A stretch of 5,926 nt of DNA, taken from contig QJVU01000768.1 in the NCBI GenBank assembly GCA_003235605.1, forward strand, positions 1 to 5,926. The letters are read 5' to 3'. A model generated the notes under the pieces. That model was not told the DNA's origin and did not search any database. It saw only the letters and a list, made by a program, of their open reading frames with translations. Below are positions 1 through 5,353 of the stretch, in pieces. This stretch comes from Planctomycetota bacterium. GTDB lineage: Bacteria > Planctomycetota > UBA1135 > UBA2386. The translations under genes and the position numbers were made by a program. Within the stretch, counting starts at the first letter, position 1, and the number at the start of each line of letters is the position of its first letter.

Positions 1-2
1 GG

Positions 3-104
3 TCTTCCTGTTCCTGGTCATGCCTGGCTGTTGGTTGTCAAGACCCCCCCGAGTTCATCGGCCATTTGCGACGCCACGGTGAGCACAACGTGTTGCATTT
101 ATGA
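3..104 (+). CDS. Possible 3' end of an unidentified upstream gene (partial)
   Basis: One reading frame is open from the left edge to a TGA at 102-104. Its last residues read roughly DPPEFIGHLRRHGEHNVLHL, with C or G in most third codon positions after about position 42. The TGA overlaps an ATG at 101 (ATGA), the usual form of translational coupling inside operons. Before the run of seven C (44-50) the same frame has poorer codon use and is rich in Cys and Ser, so the true frame there is uncertain and a one-base error in the C run is possible. In PTS operons the gene before ptsI is often an HPr or sugar-permease subunit, but this tail does not match an HPr C-terminus that I recognise. No function is assigned. 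Confidence 0.3.
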   Translation, partial: SSCSWSCLAVGCQDPPEFIGHLRRHGEHNVLHL

Positions 105-130
105 GCGGGGTGCTGGAAAACCTGGGGCTT

Positions 131-1888
131 ATGTCGCGCAAGCTCAAGGGTGTCTCCGCGGCTCCGGGCATCGCCATCGCCCCGATCGTGCACTTCCACA
201 CCAACCTCGACTTCATCCCGACACGCGAGATCAACGAGAGCGAGGTCAAGGAGGAATGCGATCGCCTCAAAGCCGCAATGACGTCGGCTTCGCGATCCAT
301 CCTGTTCCTGCGCCACGAGATGGCGCAAAGCCTGAGCGACCATGACTCGAAGATCTACGATGTTCAACTGAACCTTCTCCACGACAAGACTCTCCGATCG
401 GATCTGGAGAACGAGGTTGCGAACAACCTGATCAACGTGGAAATGGCGGTGCAGCGGGTCGTTGCGCGCTACGAGGAGGTGTTCGAAAAGGCCGATGACG
501 CCAGGTTCCGCGAGCGGGGCGCCGATATCCGCGATGTCGGCAGGCAGGTACTGACCGCCCTTCTGGACAGGGAGCGGTCCGTCTACACCGCCGAAGGGCA
601 GGACTACATCTTCGCCGCCGACGAGTTCCTGCCGAGCGACGCCGGGGTCCTCGACAGAAACCATATCAAGGGCATCGTCACAGCGCGGGGCGGCAAGTAC
701 TCACACGGAGCGATCCTGGCCCGCTCTCTGGGGATCCCGGCACTGGTCGCAGTGGAGGACGTGCTGGTGCGTGCCCGCAGCGGCACGCGAGTCATCCTGG
801 ATGGTGAGAGCGGTGTCCTGATCATCGATCCGGACGAGAAAGCGCTGGCCACCTACCACCAGCTCTTGAAGGACCGCGACGAAGCGGACCGTCGTGTGTT
901 CGAGGTCAGCTTTGCGCCGTCAGTCACACCGGATGGTATCGAGCTGAACCTGATGGCCAATACCGAGAGCGTCCATGATCTGCAGCACGTGGACATGGCG
1001 CTCTTCGCCGGGGTGGGCCTGTTCCGCACCGAGTTCGCCTTCATGGAACGTCATCAGTTCCCCACGGAAGACGAACAGGTCAAGATGTACGAGGCCGCAA
1101 TGGACGCCGCCGACGGCAAGCCTGTCACGTTCCGTACGCTGGATGTGGGTGGTGACAAGCCTCTGCCGTACTTCCGCACCCCCGACGAACGCAACGCAGT
1201 GCTCGGTTGGCGAGGGTTGCGCATCAGCCTTGCATGGCCGGACATCTTCTACGCCCAGGTGCGCGCAATCCTGAGGGCGAGCGCCTCAGGCCATGCGCGG
1301 ATTCTGCTACCGATGGTTACGACCGTCGAAGAGGTCAGAACCTGTCGCAGTGTGCTCAACCAGATGCTCCAGGACCTCAAGGAGTCGGAGTCGCCGCACG
1401 ATGAGAACATCGAGATGGGGGCGATGGTCGAGGTGCCGGCTGTGGCCCACGTGCTTGACCAGATCTTGCCGTATGTCGACTTCGTTTCCGTTGGAACCAA
1501 TGACTTGGTGCAGTACCTCCTGGCTGTGGACCGAGACAATCCACGCGTCGCCAACATCTACGACCCCTACCAGCCAGCCGTGTTGCGCGTCCTCAGGCAC
1601 ATCTCGATGGTTGGCAACCGTGCCGGCAAGCCTGTCGCGATCTGCGGTGAGATCGCGGGAGACCACTACTTCACACCGTTGTTGATGGGCATGGGCTACC
1701 GTGAACTCTCGATGGCGCCGGTCTTCTTGCCTCGCGTGAAGTTGATGGTCCGGAGCTTCACCATCGCCGAGGCCGAGAGCATCGTGGACGAGGCGCTCAA
1801 GTTGACTACCGCCGCGGAAGTCCGTGACCTTGCGACCGCGCGGTCGAGGGCAGCCTGGTCAGGTTTCCTGAACGAAGGGAAGCGCTGA
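131..1888 (+). CDS. ptsI: PTS Enzyme I (phosphoenolpyruvate-protein phosphotransferase)
   Basis: This cytoplasmic enzyme takes phosphate from PEP onto a histidine and passes it to HPr, the first step of the phosphotransferase system. Numbering from ATG 131 (585 residues), the order is an N-terminal HPr-binding/swivelling region (about 1-225) and a PEP-binding TIM barrel (about 250-565). The phospho-acceptor is His192 in GGKYSHGAILAR. Arg299 (GLFRTEFAFMER), Arg335 (FRTLDVGGDK), Arg361 (LGWRGLR), Glu434 (MVEVPA), Asp458 (GTNDL), Arg468 (AVDR) and Cys505 (ICGEIAGD) all sit three residues after their E. coli equivalents, so the core has no net insertion or deletion and should be active. There is no GAF domain, so it is not the nitrogen-type PtsP. 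The residue before the Ser-His pair is Tyr, where E. coli has Thr. ATG 131 is preferred because it gives the normal short lead before APGIA. ATG 101 adds ten residues and overlaps a possible upstream stop. Neither start has a strong ribosome binding site. No HPr gene is visible here. Confidence 0.95.
   Translation: MSRKLKGVSAAPGIAIAPIVHFHTNLDFIPTREINESEVKEECDRLKAAMTSASRSILFLRHEMAQSLSDHDSKIYDVQLNLLHDKTLRSDLENEVANNLINVEMAVQRVVARYEEVFEKADDARFRERGADIRDVGRQVLTALLDRERSVYTAEGQDYIFAADEFLPSDAGVLDRNHIKGIVTARGGKYSHGAILARSLGIPALVAVEDVLVRARSGTRVILDGESGVLIIDPDEKALATYHQLLKDRDEADRRVFEVSFAPSVTPDGIELNLMANTESVHDLQHVDMALFAGVGLFRTEFAFMERHQFPTEDEQVKMYEAAMDAADGKPVTFRTLDVGGDKPLPYFRTPDERNAVLGWRGLRISLAWPDIFYAQVRAILRASASGHARILLPMVTTVEEVRTCRSVLNQMLQDLKESESPHDENIEMGAMVEVPAVAHVLDQILPYVDFVSVGTNDLVQYLLAVDRDNPRVANIYDPYQPAVLRVLRHISMVGNRAGKPVAICGEIAGDHYFTPLLMGMGYRELSMAPVFLPRVKLMVRSFTIAEAESIVDEALKLTTAAEVRDLATARSRAAWSGFLNEGKR
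1875..1880 (+). promoter_or_regulatory. Ribosome binding site of the Myb-repeat gene, inside the end of ptsI
   Basis: AAGGGA lies nine bases before ATG 1890 and within the last codons of ptsI. It fixes the start of the downstream gene and supports translational coupling across the one-base gap. Confidence 0.6.
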
Positions 1889-1889
1889 C

Positions 1890-2567
1890 ATGAAGTGGCG
1901 ACGCGGCAGCTGGTCCACGCAGGAGATCGAGAAGCTCCGGTCGCTGTATCCGCGGTCGGAAGAGCGTCATGTTGCCAGGCTTCTGGGGCGTTCCGTCGAG
2001 TCGGTGCGGCGGAAGGCGGAAGACCTCTTTCGCCGGCCCAACAGGCGCGGTTCCTGGACCCGAGACGAGGATGAGATGCTGCGCCAGGCTTACGGTCTGC
2101 TGACGCCTGCAGCCTTGGGCCTGGTGCTGGCGAGATCACAGCGTGATGTCCGACAGCGCGTTCGCCACTTGCGAACGCAACTGCGGAGCGGTCCGTGGAC
2201 GAGCCGCGAGCAACTCCTCCTCAAGAGGGTCTACGGCAATCGGAGCGATCACAACCTCGTGGCATGTCTGTCCCGGCCGAAGGCAGACATCCTGCGAATG
2301 GCCAGCCGCCTCTGCCTCTCGAAGGACAAGCGGTTTCTGGCCTCGGTCAGGAGCTACATGGCCAGCAGCATGCCGCGGTGGTCACCCGCAGAGGTGCAGC
2401 GCCTGCAGCTGCTGTACCCACACATGGACAACCTCCAGATAGCCCGCCTGATGGGGCGTTCGGTAGCCAGCATCGCCAACAAAGCCAACCAGTTGCGCCT
2501 GGGCAAGGCCGCGGCGTTGCGCAAGCGCATCGGACAGCGCAACGTGGCGGCGCGCTACCGCCGCTAG
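1890..2567 (+). CDS. Four-repeat Myb/SANT-like helix-turn-helix DNA-binding protein
   Basis: This is a predicted DNA-binding protein of 225 residues. Four tandem units each start with a Trp-Ser/Thr motif and end in a recognition-helix-like stretch: residues 6-47 (GSWSTQEIEKL to GRSVESVRRKAEDL), 54-96 (GSWTRDEDEMLRQAY to ARSQRDVRQRVRHLR), 101-143 (GPWTSREQLLLKRVY to SRPKADILRMASRL) and 162-204 (PRWSPAEVQRLQLLY to GRSVASIANKANQL). The conserved Trp are 8, 56, 103 and 164. The first three units are spaced 47-48 residues apart and the last 61, so a roughly 14-residue insertion separates units 3 and 4. The pattern resembles Myb/SANT domains and the N-terminal helix-turn-helix of GcrA-type regulators. 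The protein is very basic, with Arg-rich ends, and has no membrane segment or other domain. The ATG lies one base after the ptsI stop, with AAGGGA (1875-1880) nine bases upstream, so it is very likely co-expressed with ptsI. The DNA target is unknown; a nucleoid-associated or operon-specific regulatory role is inference. Confidence 0.85.
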   Translation: MKWRRGSWSTQEIEKLRSLYPRSEERHVARLLGRSVESVRRKAEDLFRRPNRRGSWTRDEDEMLRQAYGLLTPAALGLVLARSQRDVRQRVRHLRTQLRSGPWTSREQLLLKRVYGNRSDHNLVACLSRPKADILRMASRLCLSKDKRFLASVRSYMASSMPRWSPAEVQRLQLLYPHMDNLQIARLMGRSVASIANKANQLRLGKAAALRKRIGQRNVAARYRR

Positions 2568-2732
2568 TCTGGCGTCTGGCTGAAGGCGAAACGCCCATGG
2601 CAGCGGTCAAGGCCGGCCTGCCGTCGGGGTCTCGGGCCAGGAACCCATGGCTCCGCTCAACCTCGGGAAGGTTCCGAGTCGAAAGGGCTCCAAGGCAATG
2701 ACAGATCGAGGTTCTGACCACAAGGTGTGTCG
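2568..2732 (+). other. Intergenic spacer/leader before the STAS gene
   Basis: This 165-bp gap is the largest on the plus strand. I see no convincing sigma70 or sigma54 promoter and no hairpin followed by a T run. It holds a tandem GTCTGGC pair (2567-2580, beginning in the stop codon of the preceding gene), a small GGCG-AAA-CGCC hairpin (2585-2595), a 10-bp palindrome AGGCCGGCCT (2610-2619), an imperfect 23-bp direct repeat with a 50-bp period (2594-2616 and 2644-2666, 17 of 23 identical, both starting CCCATGGC), and a hairpin at 2662-2678. Whether the STAS-kinase-regulator genes have their own promoter here or are read through from ptsI cannot be settled by eye. Confidence 0.5.
2662..2678 (+). 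other. Short hairpin in the STAS leader
   Basis: CTCGGGA pairs with TTCCGAG through a seven-base-pair stem containing one G-T wobble, with a three-base AGG loop. No T tract follows, so it does not look like an intrinsic terminator. It could be an operator half-site pair, an mRNA structure, or chance in GC-rich DNA. Confidence 0.3.
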
Positions 2733-3116
2733 ATGGAGATCGTAGGGAAGAAGAGTCAAGGCCTGTCGATCACGGCTTTGGACAACGACAAGACTTGCAT
2801 CATCTCCTTCAATGATAGAAGCCTGAACTTCTATGTGACGGACTCCCTGAAGGAGACCCTGAAGGAGACCATCAACAGCAAGATCGATGAGGGCTTTGTT
2901 CACTTCGTACTCAATCTCCAGAACGTCAAGATCATCGATTCGTGCGGCGTCGGGCTGATCATCGTGTCCAACAACGTGACCGCGGCGAGGAACTGCAAGC
3001 TGTACCTCTGCCATACCAAGCCGTTCATCATCAAGATCTTCGACATCATGCGTATCTCGAAGCACCTCTCGATCTTCGAGACCGAAGAGGCTGCTCTGCA
3101 GGCGATCAAGGGTTGA
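2733..3116 (+). CDS. Single-domain STAS protein (anti-sigma-factor-antagonist-like)
   Basis: This 127-residue protein is almost entirely one STAS domain, the fold of SpoIIAA/RsbV antagonists, which bind a GHKL-type kinase partner and are switched off by serine phosphorylation. The core strand and loop read VLNLQNVKIIDSCGVGLII (residues 59-77). Asp69-Ser70 matches the phosphorylated Asp57-Ser58 of B. subtilis SpoIIAA, so the phospho-acceptor is kept, but the next Ser is Cys71. The tail (PFIIKIFDIMRISKHLSIFETEEAAL) follows the SpoIIAA C-terminal pattern. No transmembrane segment is present, so this is not a sulfate-transporter STAS domain. ATG 2733 is chosen because AAGG (2722-2725) lies seven bases upstream; an in-frame GTG at 2727 is too close to that site. 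No anti-sigma serine kinase is encoded nearby. A PAS histidine kinase follows 46 bp downstream, so its ATPase domain or another signalling protein is a plausible partner (inference). Confidence 0.88.
   Translation: MEIVGKKSQGLSITALDNDKTCIISFNDRSLNFYVTDSLKETLKETINSKIDEGFVHFVLNLQNVKIIDSCGVGLIIVSNNVTAARNCKLYLCHTKPFIIKIFDIMRISKHLSIFETEEAALQAIKG
2847..2870 (+). repeat. Perfect tandem 12-bp duplication within the STAS gene
   Basis: CTGAAGGAGACC occurs twice back to back and encodes Leu-Lys-Glu-Thr twice (residues 39-46), in the helix expected after the first strands of the STAS fold. It is in frame. It looks like a small slippage duplication that adds about one helical turn. Confidence 0.75.
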
Positions 3117-3148
3117 GTTGGCAGAATCGCCGACCTGATGACGTACCC

Positions 3149-3155
3149 GGGAGGG
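3149..3155 (+). promoter_or_regulatory. Strong ribosome binding site of the histidine kinase gene
   Basis: GGGAGGG lies seven bases before ATG 3163 and supports that start over the second in-frame ATG at 3169. It is the clearest ribosome binding site in the window. Confidence 0.6.
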
Positions 3156-3162
3156 CTGGCGG

Positions 3163-4269
3163 ATGACCATGTTCACTGAAATCATGGACGGCGTTGTTTT
3201 TGCTGACGCCAAGGGCCGGATAAGGCTCATGAATCCTGTCGCGGAGGCGCTCCTCGGACTGAAGTCATTCATGGTCGAGGGGAAGACGATTGCGGATCTG
3301 GAGTCCAGCACCGAGCTCGCGGCATCGTTGCTCTCTGATTGTGGGAAGATCCGCGAGTCGAGCAAGGTATCGCGAACCATCGAGCTGTATCACGACGAGC
3401 ACGATCTTCTCTACGTCAAGGTCACGACGTCGGCGGTCATGGACCTCGACAACAGGTTTGCGGGCGTCCTCATCGTGATGGAGGATGTCACGAGAAACTA
3501 CAAGTCGGACCAGCTGAGAAACCAGTACCTCTCCATCGTTGCTCACGAACTGCGAACTCCTCTGACCGGCATCAAGACTTTCTCCACCCTGCTGGCAAAA
3601 GGATCCCTCGGAAAGCTCAACGACCACCAGTTGCGAGTTGCCGAATCCATTCGGGAACAATCGCTTCGTCTCGAGCACCAGATAGACAAGCTCATCAACC
3701 TCGGCTACATCGATTCCGAGGAGTATGCCCAGGACCTGCAGGTCGTGGATGTGCAGGAGCTGATCGCGAGCGCGATTGCACCTTTCGAACAGGTTGCAAA
3801 GGACCGCAACATCCAGATTCGCACCCACCTTCCCGACGTCAAGGCCAAGGGCCTCCTGTTCGTCAAGGCCGATCAGACCGGCTTGAAGCGATCGCTGCAA
3901 GCGATAGTCGAGAACGCCGTGAAGTTCACGCCGGATGGAGGGACGGTCACCGTGGACGTAGCGGTCTCCGCCCGGGGAGGCGAAGAAGAGGTGTTGTTCT
4001 CAGTGCAGGACACCGGTATCGGAATCGACCCCAGATACCATGGCAGGATCTTCGAAAAGTTCTTCCAGGTCGAAGATCCCTTAACGAGACACCATGGTGG
4101 TGCCGGTCTGGGTTTGTTCGTTGCGCAGGGCGTCTTGGGCGCGCACCATGCCAAGATCTCGGTCGAGAGCGACGTTGGCAAGGGAGCGAGATTCACGTTC
4201 CGCCTGCAAAAATACGATGAGAAGGAGGGGGTGGATCTGGATCCCCGAGAAGCCACCTTGAGTACGTAG
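3163..4269 (+). CDS. Cytoplasmic PAS-domain sensor histidine kinase
   Basis: This 368-residue two-component sensor kinase has no signal peptide or membrane helix, so it senses an internal cue or a partner protein. A PAS domain spans about residues 3-112 (DGVVFADAKGRIRLMNPVAEALLG near its start, GVLIVMEDVTRNY at its end). A HisKA dimerisation domain follows with the H-box VAHELRTPLTGIK; His128 is the phosphorylation site. The HATPase_c domain has the N-box (IVENAVKFTPDGG, Asn251), G1 box (DTGIGI, 283-288), F box (IFEKFFQVED, 296-305) and G2 box (GGAGLGL, 312-318). All key motifs are intact, so an active kinase is expected. A short acidic tail (about 350-368) follows. It lies 46 bp after the STAS gene and 31 bp before a response regulator, its likely cognate receiver. 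The PAS ligand cannot be read from the sequence. Confidence 0.93.
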   Translation: MTMFTEIMDGVVFADAKGRIRLMNPVAEALLGLKSFMVEGKTIADLESSTELAASLLSDCGKIRESSKVSRTIELYHDEHDLLYVKVTTSAVMDLDNRFAGVLIVMEDVTRNYKSDQLRNQYLSIVAHELRTPLTGIKTFSTLLAKGSLGKLNDHQLRVAESIREQSLRLEHQIDKLINLGYIDSEEYAQDLQVVDVQELIASAIAPFEQVAKDRNIQIRTHLPDVKAKGLLFVKADQTGLKRSLQAIVENAVKFTPDGGTVTVDVAVSARGGEEEVLFSVQDTGIGIDPRYHGRIFEKFFQVEDPLTRHHGGAGLGLFVAQGVLGAHHAKISVESDVGKGARFTFRLQKYDEKEGVDLDPREATLST

Positions 4270-4286
4270 GTCAAACAAAAGGCATA

Positions 4287-4300
4287 GTGGAGATCTCCAC
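4287..4300 (+). promoter_or_regulatory. Perfect 14-bp palindrome containing the response-regulator ribosome binding site
   Basis: GTGGAGATCTCCAC is its own reverse complement and ends at the base before ATG 4301. Its GGAG (4289-4292), eight bases from the ATG, is the only ribosome binding site candidate. In RNA the arms can form a five-base-pair stem with a GATC loop, pairing GGA with TCC and so hiding the site. As DNA it could be a dimer-binding operator. The palindrome is seen directly; its function is inference. Confidence 0.5.
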
Positions 4301-4675
4301 ATGGACCACACCGTTCTGATCGTCGAAGACGAGAAACTCATCATCGTTTCCACCCAGATGGTTCTGGAAGCCGCGGGGTTCCGAGTGGAGTCCGCTATCA
4401 ACGGTGAGGAGGGGATACGGAAGGCTCGTGAGATGAAACCAGATCTGATCCTCTTGGACATCATGATGCCTGGTATCGATGGGTGGGAAACGCTGACGCG
4501 TCTGAAACGGGACCCGGACACAGCCAACATACCGGTCATCATCTTCACCGCCCGCGAGCACTCACGCGGCCACCAGAAGAGCACGGAGATGGGGGCTGCG
4601 GACTACTTCCGCAAGCCGTTCGAGCCCGACGAGCTTATCGAACTGGTCGAGAAACACGTGGGCCAGATGGCCTGA
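4301..4675 (+). CDS. Single-domain response regulator (receiver only)
   Basis: This is a 124-residue CheY-like receiver with no output domain. The acidic pocket is Glu9-Asp10 (VLIVEDE), the phospho-acceptor is Asp53 (LILLDIMMPG), the switch Thr is Thr83 (IIFTARE), and the conserved Lys is Lys105 (FRKPF). The length is normal for a stand-alone receiver, and all residues for phosphorylation are present. It starts 31 bp after the histidine kinase and is the obvious phosphate acceptor for it. With no DNA-binding or enzymatic domain it must act through protein contact, for example with the STAS protein, another kinase in a relay, or a distant target (inference). Translation may be limited by the palindrome over its ribosome binding site. 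It ends five bases from the stop of the convergent minus-strand gene. Confidence 0.93.
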   Translation: MDHTVLIVEDEKLIIVSTQMVLEAAGFRVESAINGEEGIRKAREMKPDLILLDIMMPGIDGWETLTRLKRDPDTANIPVIIFTAREHSRGHQKSTEMGAADYFRKPFEPDELIELVEKHVGQMA

Positions 4676-4680
4676 TCGTA

Positions 4681-5298
4681 CTACAGGCGCACGATCCTCC
4701 CGTGTAGGTCCTTCGCTCTGTGCACATCTTGCAGAGCGGTGTAGATCGTCTCGAAGAGCTGAACCTGGTCAGCACCGAAGCGCATCGCGCCTCGCCCGTG
4801 AGCAACCAGCTGTGGGATTTGTTCTGTTACCGCCAGCGCTGCAACGGCAATTAGCTCCCGCGTCCGGGTCGAGAGACCAGGCCGGCTCAGGATGCGGCCG
4901 TAGGCAGTGTCCAGGACGAAGTCATGAAGCTCCCCGTGGTAGCGTTGCAGCATCGCCTGCACTGCACTCGCATTGTTCTGGTAGATAGCAGCGAAGAGCT
5001 CGCTTCCAGCCCGGGCGCGGTCCTGAGGCGGTGGAGCGTCAGCCGTCGGGGCTGCTGGCGGGGGCCACGATTCCTCCAGTACGCCGAACGCGTGGACCAC
5101 TCGCGGAAAACCGCAGAACAGGATGGCCTGCAGCAGAAGTTCCTCGAGGTGGCTGCGCGGGACCGCGTCCTCGCGCGCGCGGGCGAAGCACGCCGCGAGC
5201 TCCTCCCAACGTCCTGGCCAGATCACGGCCTGAGCGCGAACAAGGATGCGTTCAGCGGCGGGCAGGCCTGGGCGTGCCAACAACTCGTTCAGGTCCAT
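4681..5298 (-). CDS. Tandem carboxymuconolactone-decarboxylase (CMD/AhpD-like) domain protein
   Basis: The protein has 205 residues if it starts at ATG 5298. The C-terminal half (about 126-200) reads LDTAYGRILSRPGLSTRTRELIAVAALA, then QIPQLVAHGRGAMRFGAD, the pattern of the CMD fold (gamma-carboxymuconolactone decarboxylase, AhpD). The N-terminal half (about 15-77: ILVRAQAVIWPG, LEELLLQAILFCGFPRVVHAF) looks like a second, diverged copy, joined by a Pro/Ala-rich linker (78-96). The AhpD Cys-X2-Cys pair is absent from both. The position of the following His is His167 in the second domain and Cys37 in the first, so AhpD-type peroxidase chemistry is unlikely and the substrate is unknown. The start is uncertain: no good ribosome binding site precedes 5298, a TTG at 5334 is possible, and the frame runs on to 5436 but would overlap the upstream gene by 83 bases. 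It follows a lipoyl-ligase-family gene by 55 bp, probably in one transcript. Confidence 0.72.
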   Translation of the reverse strand: MDLNELLARPGLPAAERILVRAQAVIWPGRWEELAACFARAREDAVPRSHLEELLLQAILFCGFPRVVHAFGVLEESWPPPAAPTADAPPPQDRARAGSELFAAIYQNNASAVQAMLQRYHGELHDFVLDTAYGRILSRPGLSTRTRELIAVAALAVTEQIPQLVAHGRGAMRFGADQVQLFETIYTALQDVHRAKDLHGRIVRL

Positions 5299-5353
5299 GG
5301 GATCATGGAACCCCGAACCCTCCGCCGCAGTCAACAGCAGGGTCCGGTCTGGG

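Noticed and set aside
38..664. 208-residue minus-strand open frame opposite ptsI
   Set aside because: It lies wholly opposite a clear Enzyme I gene, shows no family motif, and is the usual antisense shadow of high-GC coding DNA.
2599..2614. TGGCAG...AAGGC as a sigma54 promoter for the STAS gene
   Set aside because: The downstream element is not TTGC-like and the GG to GC spacing is off by one base.
2607..3380. 257-residue minus-strand open frame opposite the STAS and kinase genes
   Set aside because: It crosses two well-supported genes and their spacer; its residues mirror the plus-strand codons and no domain is recognisable.
3339..4220. Long plus-strand alternative frame inside the histidine kinase
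   Set aside because: Its Arg/Gly/Pro/His-rich composition and lack of motifs mark it as an out-of-frame reading of the kinase, whose own frame carries all H, N, G1, F and G2 boxes.
4670..4688. Hairpin GCCTG / CAGGC across the two convergent stop codons, considered as a bidirectional terminator
   Set aside because: The stem is only five base pairs with a nine-base loop and no T tract on either strand; the convergent genes leave five bases between stops.
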